A stretch of 64,000 bases of DNA from assembly GCA_022457065.1 (NCBI GenBank), contig JAJGBQ010000007.1, positions 1,488,001 to 1,552,000 of the forward strand, given 5' to 3'. The position numbers and the translations under genes were made by a program. The notes beneath the pieces were generated by a model. It had not been told where the DNA came from. It saw only the letters and a program-made list of their open reading frames with translations, and ran no database searches. Position 1 is the stretch's first letter, and every line of letters begins with the position of its first letter. The DNA is from Curvularia sp. ZM96. Lineage: Eukaryota > Ascomycota > Dothideomycetes > Pleosporales > Pleosporaceae. Shown here one piece after another: positions 10,994 through 20,799 of this stretch.

Positions 10994-13900
10994 TCAGTCA
11001 AATGCTGTCTCTTCTTGAACCATGAGAGGATTATGTTGGTAGTGTCCGCGATTGCTTGGTGGATTGGAACCAGTGGATCCCTTGCGAGATCCGCCCATGT
11101 TCATGCCCATGTTCATGTTCATGAGTAGCATTCCACTCTCCCGCTTTCGTTGTCGCTGCTCTCGAGCACTCCCTGATTGTACGGCTCCGTTCAGGCTACC
11201 GTATCCCTCTCCAGATCGGTATGCCTGCTCGTAAGCTGGAACCTCGTAGCTAGGCCGCATCGGTATAAAACCAGAGTCATAGCCACTGTACTGCCCTTGC
11301 AGTTGTTGTTGCGGAGGTGGTTGTTGATATTGTTGCTGTTGCTGTGGAGGTTGTGGTGGTGGATAGTTTGGAGCACTATTGCCTTGATAATGCTGGCCTG
11401 GCCGATCCATTCGCTGCTGAAAGCTCGTGTCATTGTACCCAGGCGTAGGAAGGTCCGAGAACATCTGTCGCCGTGGAGATCGGATAGCATCGTCACCCAA
11501 GTGCGAAGTATCGTTTCGGATCTCATGGATCGGAGAACTAGCTTCGTCGAGAGCCGTGCCAAAGATGTCGGAGAAATCAGTCAAAAAGAACGAAATCAGT
11601 GGCGCTGGGATGTTGAGTGTCGGTGCGAATACGATGCCGACGTTGCGCACAGTCATCTTGTTCACCGCCGAGTTGTCGACGATTTCAATGAGGAATGACG
11701 ACAAGTGTCTTAGCAGCTCAAAATTAGGTCGTGGCAGTTTGTGTACGAGGACATTGAAGCTCTGAATCTTCTTGGTCCGTTCATCCATGTCTAGGTAACG
11801 TTAGTATGTCTCTCGCTTTACCAAGATCTATGAGGAACTTACCGAGAACTTTGAGGAAGTCAAGATGAAGCTCCCGGGTGAGGATGGACGCGGGCAATTC
11901 TCGCAGGTACAGCTTCAGCAACGAGGCAACCGCATGAACGTCGTAGTATTGTCCATCCAAAAGTCGAATGTCGCCTTCAGTGTTGAAGCGATCGCGGAGC
12001 CCTTTGATGACAATGTTAGACCCGCTAAGCCTAAATATTCCTTCTTCATTGATCGCCCTCTTGGTCCGGAGGTACTCCAAGCATCGGAAGACAACAGCAG
12101 GTAGGGCAACATTGACGCCGTCGGGCTGAGTGTACTCCACTGCTTCCATGAGCGGGATGCCAAAAATGCTGCGGTTCTGAGGCATCCGATGCTCGACAGG
12201 GGGTTGAATAGGAGCATTGATATGAACAGGTGCCAGATCAGATGAGCCTCCACGGCCTCTGAAACCAAATATGCTACGTTTCTTGTCCTTTACAGCTGTG
12301 GGTGCGGGCGTTAACCTGTTGCCCCAATTCTCCATGTCCTTGATGGGAGCTCCGTTGCTTGGACCAGAGATGGCGGGATAGTGACCTGAACTATCTTGTA
12401 GGAAACTTGTGTCCTTGGGCGATGGTCGCGAGGGCTTCTCTCCCAGTGCTTCCCGATGGTTAGGTCCACGGATCGGAGCTTGCGCTGCGACCGTGTCTTC
12501 ATAACTGAGACCTTGCACACGATCTTGTTCCATTACATCGGGGCTTTCTTTGCGCTGTGAACGTGAGGAATCTTGGCTAGCCTGATGCTTCTGAGAACGA
12601 GGAGCGTTGGTAGACGCACGGCCCTCAGTTGGCGATGATTCTTCCTGAATGTCAACGTGTTGCAAGAGAGCTTCAACCCAGGCGTCTCGCTCCTCGTCAT
12701 TCTCGGCGCAAAGGACATGGCGAACTAGACTTGAAGAGTCCTTTCGTTTCGGTTCGAGAATGAGGAAAGCATGACGATACTGATTGTCCTCGGAATCATC
12801 TTTTCGCTGCGGTGATTGTGTTGACTGCTGTTGTGACTGCTTGCCAATCTGTGCGTTCTGCAACTTGATGGTTCCAAGATGCGCGCCACCTTCGCTCTCA
12901 TAGTATCGGAACTCGGGCCCATCCAATACGAAGAAACGCGCCTTCCAGCCACCAAAGTTTTTACCACGTTTTGTAAGATAACCTTCCTTGCGTTGGGACT
13001 TGGTAGTCGACACGGTGGGTCCTGAAATGGACTCTGGAGCTAACCTATCACCCGCTTGCGCGCCAATCACATCAGTTGACAGATACTCGCAAACGATGCG
13101 CGCTGTCCTTTCGTCTGTAGGGGCTTCCAAGACGTAGTCAAAGTACTGATTAAGGGCAACTCTTCGAGCATCAATCTTGGCGGGGGCATGACCTCCAAAT
13201 AGAGCACGATCTGGAAGTTTTCCCTGAAAGTCACATAGCGATCTCAGTTGTGCATCCAGGGTGGGCAGTGTCGCAATTGTCTTTTCTACGCGCCATAGCT
13301 GCTTGTTGTCGGACCGAGCGTAGACTGCGAGAATAAAAACTGGATCCTCCTCCTGGGGCTTCGGGGCCAGGAAACTCAAACGCGATGGCCGGAGTCGAGA
13401 CGAGAATACCTTGACCTGGATAGAGGGAAGCGCATTTGGGGGAAGCAGAAGGCCTGGGTATTGATCCGAGACGAGGCCGCGGTAGACATGCTCTGCATCG
13501 GGTATGTCGTTCAAAGTAGGGCTGCTTGATGCTGAATCTGGACTGGCTTGCGCGCCTGGCACTGCCAAAAGACCCGTGGAAGATTCTTTACCGGGTTGCG
13601 CATTCCTTTGGTTCTGGCTCGCTGGCGGTGATTGGTACGATTGAGGCGTGTTTGGTGGAAATGGGACTTGCTGTTGTCCGGGCCGTGTGGCTGACATGTT
13701 CGTGATACTCGGCGACAGGGGTGGTGATGCCAGTGCCGACTTGGGGTTTCTGGGCAATGGTGACCCTAGAGGTCTGTCGGTGGGACGTGGGCTGGATGGA
13801 AGGCCAGGACTGAGGAGCGGCGGGCTGAGGAGCGGCGAGGCAACGCTTCGGTTGGCTATCATAGAACTGTCGGAATTGGTAGGACTGAGCAGAGCATTCA

Positions 13901-15689
13901 GCGAGTTTGCGGGCGGGTGTCGGGGAGAGAGAGGAAGGCCGGATTGAAGAGCACTAATCTGACGCGGCGACAGAGGTACAGGGACTGGTTGAGACTCATC
14001 GTTCTCGGTTGTTTCAGCCGGTGCCGCCTGCTTGCTGTTGCTCTCACTGCTTTTCTTTTTCGACTTGCTCCGGGCTTCCTCGTCTTTCATGTACAAGGCC
14101 TCGCGTACCCTGTCATCCTCTTCGCGGGTCTTTCTCCTTCCTCGCTCGACAATGGGTATTTCATCCACTTCCAGGGTATCGTCATAGTCAGAATCGACAT
14201 CGTCACCATGGACTGCCTGGTGGAGATGCGCGCTGGTTGTTGCGGGTTTCGATAGATTGAGAGGAGCTGGCGGAGCCTTGCGCAAAGGTTGAGCGGGCTT
14301 CCTGGGAGGCGACTCAAACCCATCGCCGCCAATGACAGGGGTGGCCTGGATGAGAGATATCTCGGGAGGCTGGAGGCCGGAGTTAGCTGGGGCCAACGTT
14401 GCATCCGAGTTATTTTGTGGAGGTGTTGTTGGGTTCGGGGCCTGTATTGACGGCGCTTGAGTAGCATTGTTGTGAGATTGAAGTACGGCACTGTCAAGAC
14501 CAAGGCCTTTCCCACCAAGGCTTAGCGGTTGCACAGAGTAATCTGTGGGCGAGTGCATAGCTGACGTCGTGTTTGACGCGGAAGAATGGGAAGGCGATGT
14601 GGCCAACTGTGAGTCTGGTATCATCTGTGGTGCCGGATGCTCTTGCGCCAAAGGCGAGGACTTGTGTTCGGCGATTCTGGCATCGGCGGACCTCGCAGAC
14701 TCGTCAGGCCGCTCGCTGGTAACGGGCGACTCGCTCGGCTCGTGTTCCATGATCGAATTGAAGGTGTCGGACTTTTGCAGGTGGCCAGGGCCGGGCGGCA
14801 TCTGCTCGACACATTCCTTGAACTTGCGGCGGTAGCGGTCCTTGTCCTTCAATGCCCGCTCCAGATCTTTCTGCAGGCCAATGATCATGGCTCGCTGCTT
14901 CTCGACCAACCGCCAGAGCTGTGCATTGTGGTTGGATGTGTTTTGCTTGTCCTTCCACAACGCCATCATGGCCGCCTCGGGTGAGCCTGCACTGGATATG
15001 AGAGCAGCCATGTCTGGCGGATTGGCCGTACTTGTGTCTTGGGATGGTCTGGGAGCATGGTTTGCAGGAAGGCGATTGTGGGACGCACTGGACGAGAGAG
15101 AAGAGGCGGCCGAGTCTATGGAGGGGTTGCGGACGGGTGCGGTTGGTGTTGCAGTCTCTGTGCGATTCGGCCGCGAGGATGGAGACATGATGAGGGGCGA
15201 TGCTGGCGGGGAAATGCCGGCCGATGACAGCGTGGGAGACGAGACCTGGCGTAGCTTTGCATACGCAGACGGCCTCGCAGGCTGGGTGGTAAAGGTGGTG
15301 GGGACGTTGGGTGGTGTCGGGGGCGGATGCGCTGGCTGGGTTGGGCGAATGGGCGAAAAGCGCTGGTCCTCCTCGGCCAGCAGAGCGTCGAGCTTCTCGC
15401 GGGGGCTGCGTGGCTCGTCGAAGCGTGGGCTCAGTTGATAGGGCGAGTGCTGGGCTCTGGCGGTGGTGGTCGAGGGCGACAGCGGGCTGGGGACTGGCTT
15501 GCGGCGGCGGGTGTGGGCGAGGTCAGCGGCGGCGGGGGGCAGGGCGGGCGGGCGCGTCGAGTCGTCGCGAAGAGAGCGGATGCTGTCTGCGAGCGACGGC
15601 AAGGACGCAGCGTGGTGGAGGGGAGGATGCTGCTGGGGGAGCGGATGGGCGCTGGCTCTTTCCTGAAGCATGGCTGCATTGGACCTCAT
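10994..15689 (-). CDS. PX-PH-RhoGAP protein, Bem3-like Cdc42/Rho GTPase activator
   Basis: 1547 aa from two exons, 15689-11843 and 11790-10994. The intron 11791-11842 has a GTAAGT donor and a perfect TACTAAC branch. The ATG at 15689 is chosen because the longer frame opens at TTG. The N-terminal 740 residues are disordered and Ser/Pro-rich, with one coiled coil near 275-300 (VEKQRAMIIGLQKDLERALK). A PX domain (about 750-870, ending in FDYVLEAPTDERTARIVCEYL) should bind phosphoinositides. It is followed by a PH domain (about 900-1010, KEGYLTKRGKNFGGWKARFF) and a RhoGAP domain (about 1175-1350) with the arginine finger in EEGIFRLSGS. The tail is Gln/Pro-rich. This order is that of yeast Bem3, which switches off Cdc42 during polarity establishment and hyphal growth. 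The gene is confident; equating it with BEM3 is by domain order. Confidence 0.88.
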
Positions 15690-17846
15690 ACTTCTCAAAC
15701 CAGCTTAGCCGGGCGACCAGGATGGCGGACGGTATAACAGCCTGTTAGTGGGGATTAGGCGTGTTTCGGGGGGGCCGCAGCGTGTCGGGCGAGGGCGAGG
15801 CAGTGTCGTCAGCACCGAAGCGTCCAGCGCAGCATGAGACGAGACGAGTCTGGCAGAAGGAACGGCTGGAGACTATCAAGCAGCGCAGCAGGGAGATTTG
15901 GACTGCTAGCAGCGTCGCCCGCCCGAGTCGCGGACGGCGCCATGGCATAGGCGCCTGGGGGCCAGGTCGACGCCTCGTCGTCGAGGGCTAGCACGGTTCC
16001 TGCAGAAGCGAGCGGCGCTTGGTCGCCATGATCGCCTCGAAAGGCCTCCGCTCAGGTTTGGGATTCTGCCCACGGCGCCGTGCAGCGCGGTGATTGGGCC
16101 TGCGCCCGGAGTCTTCCTGGCCGTTATCACCAACGCCGTCGACCACTGGCGGCCGGCAGCAGAGGGCGAGGGCGCGCGTGGTCGGCGGCGGGCGAGCCGG
16201 ATTGGCCGCGCTGGTTGTCGTGATGATGACGGCCACGAGAGAGAGGGTGTGCTGAGAAAACTGCCTCACCCACACCACGGCTGCCCACACCGCAGCCAGG
16301 ACCAGCACCACCACGGCAGCAACCACGAGCAGACTCGCGCCCAGGCAAATTGCATCGCGGCGCACGGATTGAGTTCGACAGCAGCAAAGAAGCTTTTGGC
16401 ATGCCGAAATGAGACTGCACCCCCCGCATGCGCGTCGATCAGTCGTCTCTCGTCCCTGGCCGCCTCCCTGCCTCTAGCAAACACTAGCCGTCCGCGTGCG
16501 CGCCCCCTCGCTGCCTCTGCACCACACATGCGACGTACCGCCACGACACGACGGGCTGCCGTCGATGCCGTCAGCCTGCTTACCCTCCCGTGGCTGCTGG
16601 AACACATGTTGCTTGGAAGCAAAAGCAATCGTACGACTTTCTCCCAGCGGCCATGCTTCTGAAACCCCGCCGTGCTCAAGCGAAGCACGCTGCAGGGAGC
16701 CGCCCATAGCTCCTCCGCTATTGCGCTGCCATCCCTCCGCCCTATCCCACGCCTGCTTTTTCGCCGCCTGCTATATCAGGGGGGCCTGCAACCAGAAACC
16801 CGTCGTGGGCCTGCCTGGGCCAGGTTGGTACCATGGACATGTCGCCTTTTGTTCTTTCTCGCTGCTGCTTGGCCACGAGCCTGTACCACCTACGGATCCA
16901 TGGCAAGCACAAAGTGCGACAAGAAACAACCAACACCAACGACTTCGCCCGTCCATACTACTCCCGCACCCACCGGCATCTTCCGTCTGATGTCCCTCGC
17001 CCAACACCACAAACTCTGACGACACTTCAAGTACATACGCCGACATATGCAGTCTCAACCTGAGGCACCAGACCACCACAGCGGCACATATCTCTAATCC
17101 CCCGTCTAATAATATCCCGCATGCCAAATTTACCCACATGCGAGGCCACAGCACCGTCATCTTACTTGCATACGGGTCGGAACACTGCGTTCCTACAGAC
17201 AACTGCTTTGCACAGACGTTGCCTTGGTGTCACAGTTGGGGCCCTGTTCCAAACCTACTCCAAATCTCTGGCCCATGGCAGTTTCGCATCCATACCAAGC
17301 CAAAAACCGCGCTTCCGTCTCGGCATAGACCGAGGGTATACCTCTTTGCAAACAAGATCGCGATGCTCCATGTCTGCACTCAGCTATCAGTGCCAAGCAG
17401 CACATCAATAACGCCCTCGTCGGAGCTGTGAGATTAAGTGCGCCACACAACTGCAAATTGCTTTGTCGATCCAAGAACTCATATCTCCAGCGCTGGCCCC
17501 ATCCTGAGTCGCTCTCGTGCATACATATCAACTGCCATGCTGAAGTAATCTACCATGATCCTGGTATCCTGAAATGTGACCAATGCGCGTGCTGCGAGGC
17601 GCAATAGCTGAATAGATTGGATTGCCAATTCGCGTCTGCCCAGACTTGGTACAAAAAGTAAAATGAACGAAAAAGATCGTCGCCGAGGTCGGATGGCACA
17701 AAAGTTTCAGCGCTGCGTGTTTGCCAATGGCATCCGTAAATGGTCTGATCGTGGACTGGTCATGATATTCCTTCTATGGAGATTGCAGATGCCCTTGTGT
17801 GCTGCCAGACTGTACAATATAATACACGCATAACGTTGCTCCCACC
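15690..17846. other. Long gene-free spacer
   Basis: About 2.2 kb holding the promoter and 5' UTR of the RhoGAP gene and the 3' flank of uS13m. Its left half is GC-rich with several open frames on both strands (for example 16090-16662). These lack conserved motifs and ordinary protein composition. No gene is supported. Confidence 0.45.
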
Positions 17847-18345
17847 TCACATGGACACTCGTCCAGTACCACCACGTTCGATCTTGTTCAGTCGTCGTGC
17901 AGTTGCAATCTGTCGGCATTAGCAGTTTCCCCCACCACGCAGACTCCTCCTTGAGCGTGTCCGAGACCACACATACCTGTGTCCTGGTCCTTTGTCCGCG
18001 CACTGGCAGACCCATTGCGTGTCTCCTTCCCCGATATGTGCCCATGTCTCGTAATCTCCGTATGTCGTCCTGGACTTGCCGCCGCAAGTCGTTCTCAATC
18101 TTCATGTTGGCCAACTCTGCCGTGAGATCCATGACCGTGGCGTTTTTCAGACTGCCGACCTTGGCCCAAGGCTGGATGTGGAATTTTGCCATGATGCGCT
18201 GCGAGACCGATGGCCCAATGCCGAAGAAGGATTCGAGAGACCGCTTTACGAGCGTGGCTTCCGTGAAGCTGAAGCCGTTGACGAACACCTAGAAAATATT
18301 AGCCGTTACGCACAATCGCATTCCATAGCATCAAGAACCCACCAT
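17847..18345 (-). CDS. sws2: Mitochondrial small-subunit ribosomal protein uS13m (Sws2)
   Basis: 125 aa from three exons. The first exon (18345-18343) is only the ATG. Intron 1 (18289-18342) is GTGGGT...TTCTAG. Exon 2 (18288-17977) is exactly 104 codons. Intron 2 (17910-17976) is GTATGT with a GCTAAT branch and GACAG. Exon 3 (17909-17847) encodes 20 residues. The protein shows the uS13 pattern throughout: VFVNGFSF, FGIGPSVSQRIMAKFHI, RRLRDMGTYRGRRHAMGLPV, RGQRTRTQ and the C-terminal ARRLNKIERGG. It belongs to the head of the mitochondrial small subunit and contacts the tRNA-facing side. It is close to the length of bacterial S13. Without the last intron the conserved C-terminus would be lost, so the splice is well supported. 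Confidence 0.93.
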
Positions 18346-18601
18346 GGCGTCGCACCCTCCGACAACTAATTCGCGTGGTGAAGTGGTTCGCAACACGCCC
18401 GCATCCATCTCGAACTTCCACAGTCCACTAGTCCCACTTAGGCAGTCGCGGAGCTTGGCACGCTCAAGGTGCGACATTGCGGGCGGTACTAAAACACCAC
18501 GTTTCAATACCGCCTCCACTGGTAGCTTTGGCAGGGGGATTTCTAAACTATATAACCGTTCCCAATTCCCTCGATTGCCTTCGAGTCCTTCATCAGGCAC
18601 A
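18346..18601. promoter_or_regulatory. Compact bidirectional promoter, uS13m and cyclophilin B
   Basis: Only 256 bp separate the start codons of the divergent uS13m and cyclophilin B genes. A TATATAA box lies at 18549-18555, about 47 bp upstream of the cyclophilin ATG. No TATA-like element was seen close to the uS13m start. Confidence 0.6.
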
Positions 18602-19437
18602 ATGGCTTCCTTCCAGAGAGCCGTCATCTCGCTCTTGTTGATCCTCTCCATCACCTTTGTCTTCTTCGCCCAGGCTTCTGAGGCGGCCAAGGGCCCCAAG
18701 GTCACCCACAAGGTGTGTAAATTCGAATGGGAGCTAGAGGGCAAGGTTCTGACAGACTGACCAGGTCTTTTTCGACATTGAACACGGCGATGAGAAGCTA
18801 GGTCGCATCGTCATTGGCCTTTACGGCAAGACCGTCCCCAAGACCGCCGAGAACTTCCGGTACGATATGGAATGAATTGTTCACAGCTCGATATACTAAG
18901 ACAGGTGGCAGTGCTTTGGCTACTGGCGAGAAGGGCTTCGGTTATGAGGGCTCTACCTTCCACCGCGTTATCAAGGACTTTATGATCCAGGGTGGTAAGT
19001 GGACATCGTACACTCTCAAGGGTCCTTTACATACTAACGGCAATACAGGTGACTTCACCAAGGGCGACGGCAAGTCTTTTCGAGCGAGGAATCCACCTCA
19101 GGTATACTAATGTCCTCTAGGTACCGGCGGCAAGTCCATCTACGGCGAAAAGTTCCCCGACGAGAACTTCAAGCTCAAGCACAGCCGCAAGGGTCTCCTC
19201 AGCATGGCCAACTCGGGCAAGGACACAAACGGAAGCCAGTTCTTCATCACCACTGTCGTCACCGGCTGGCTCGATGGCCGCCACGTTGTTTTCGGAGAGG
19301 TCCTTGAGGGTTACGATGTCGTCGAGAAGATCGAGAACGTCCCCAAGAGCCCCGGAGACAAGCCCACCAAAACGGTCAAGATTGCCAAGAGCGGCGAGCT
19401 CGAGGTACCAGCGGAAGGTATTCACGCGGAACTCTAG
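18602..19437 (+). CDS. cypB: Cyclophilin B, secretory-pathway peptidyl-prolyl cis-trans isomerase
   Basis: 208 aa from five exons: 18602-18712, 18765-18859, 18912-18994, 19049-19069 and 19121-19437. A signal peptide (about residues 1-28) precedes one cyclophilin domain with the expected motifs: VFFDIEHGDEKLGRIVIGLYG, FHRVIKDFMIQGGDFTKGDG (the Arg, Phe and Gln of the active site), MANSGKDTNGSQFFITT and WLDGRHVVFGEV. The protein ends HAEL, an HDEL-like ER retrieval signal. It should assist proline isomerisation and folding in the ER. The intron at 19070-19120 has a GC donor (GACG|GCAAGT); the fixed family sequence GDGTGGKSIYG leaves no other junction. Exon 4 is only 21 nt. A possible alternative 3' end that replaces HAEL with a membrane anchor is given separately. 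Confidence 0.95.
19070..19120 (+). other. GC-AG intron in cyclophilin B
   Basis: Donor G|GCAAGT, branch TATACTAAT and acceptor CTCTAG. The junction restores the invariant cyclophilin stretch GDGTGGKS, so the non-canonical donor is effectively proven by the protein. Confidence 0.9.
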
Positions 19438-19513
19438 ACACCAGTATGCACATTTTGCTGTTGTGTCAATCCCCTTAGGTTGGAGAGCTGCTGATAGTGT
19501 GTTCGTTTTCAAG

Positions 19514-19788
19514 ATTTATATGGCGCTGCTGAGCCCGCTATTGCCGGCGACAACCTCGACGTCACACCATCAAAACTCAGCGACGATGTCGCAAGCATCG
19601 CAATGCCTTCAAAGGCTTCTGGCGCCAAGGCTAAGATTGAGGGGCTGGCCTCTTCTGTTTCTGCTACAGGCTCCACAGATGGCTTGTCCCTGGGCCAGAA
19701 GTTCTTCTTCATTGCCATCATCGTCGCCGTTTGTGCATTTTTCCTCAACTCCAGAAAGGGCGGGCTCAAAGAGAAAAGCATGGCTTAG
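19514..19788 (+). CDS. Candidate alternative last exon of cyclophilin B encoding a membrane anchor
   Basis: If a donor inside the last cyclophilin exon (GAAG|GTATTC, 19418) is joined to an acceptor at 19513 (TTTTCAAG, with CTGAT upstream), the frame is kept and the final seven residues including HAEL are removed. They are replaced by about 90 residues: a soluble linker (GAAEPAIAGDNLDV onward), a hydrophobic span (FFFIAIIVAVCAFFL) and a basic tail with RKGGLKEK, stopping at 19788. The result is a 293-aa type I membrane cyclophilin. The composition of this stretch looks coding, unlike the other frames here. That the two forms coexist is inference. Confidence 0.5.
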
Positions 19789-20799
19789 GCTACCACAATA
19801 TGCGAAATTTTGTTGTCTAGTTAGTTTGGTTGTGCTTGTGTTGCGTGGTGCTTTGCTATGCTACAAGATGGTTCCTGGTGTGTGAGTGACATTGAGTGGC
19901 AGCATCTCGCGTGCTGCTACATGAATGTGTCAAGTGTTTTGATTGATTCCAGTTACATTCAAACTACTCGGGTTTCATGTGCCAAAGACGCGCTTGTTGT
20001 GCACAGATACGCCCCTTGTCCATCCCGGCGGACTGTGTATGTTGACTTTTGTGTAGATTGAGTAAGCAAGGCGATGCTGATAAGGCTCTGCATATGATTG
20101 TGAAGCAAATCCAACGTGTGGCGAATATTGCAGCAGGTGGCAAAAAGCAATCCGGCGTGTGCGTGCTGAAGCAGGCGGCCGCATCACAGCTGTCTACACT
20201 TAGTGTCCCGCACAGAGCAAGCACGACTGCTCCGGCAAGTCTTCCGCTATCTCCATCGTCAGTAGTACGTATGCGTATGTCACTGTAAGTACGTCTGTGC
20301 ATCGAAAAGCAAGCATCCGGCAGCATATCCCATCAGCTGTGACGTTCACCGCTCCGCACTCGCCACAGCGCTGCGAGGCTCTTGGGACGCCTGCGAGCTA
20401 GTCCCATCTCGGTCTAGCAGGAAAGGGTTCTCTCTGACGCTTTTTTAACTTAGCTGCCACCTCCCTCCTCCCTCACCACCCACTCTCAAAACCTCCTGTG
20501 TGTATTACACAACCTCAACATCACATTTCCGTGTGAAGTCCTTTCCTTTGGCCTTCACGCTCTTTTACTTGTCGTTTTTTTCTCAGGACAGAGGCGTTCC
20601 CTTCTTTCCTGACAGAACGAGGATCAGGCACCCGCCTGCGAGTTATCAGTTTCGTCACTTTGACCTGCTCCTTTTCGTCTGTCGCTCACCGTCGAGCCAG
20701 CCGAAGTCTGCTACACAGTAATTTTTCGACTTATCGATCAACACTACGCAAACACACAAACACATAGAACCGTTGCCAAACAACCTTATCGTCGCAACC
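19789..20799. other. Spacer upstream of ded1
   Basis: About 1 kb. The last 340 bp are strongly C/T-rich (CCTCCCTCCTCCCTC and similar), as often seen in promoters and 5' UTRs of highly expressed fungal genes. No gene is supported. Confidence 0.5.

Noticed and set aside
16090..16662. 190-codon plus-strand frame in the GC-rich spacer
   Set aside because: No start context, motif or splice support; similar frames occur on the opposite strand.
19274..19885. 203-codon plus-strand frame over the cyclophilin 3' end
   Set aside because: Off-frame with the conserved cyclophilin and has random composition; the alternative membrane exon is in another frame.
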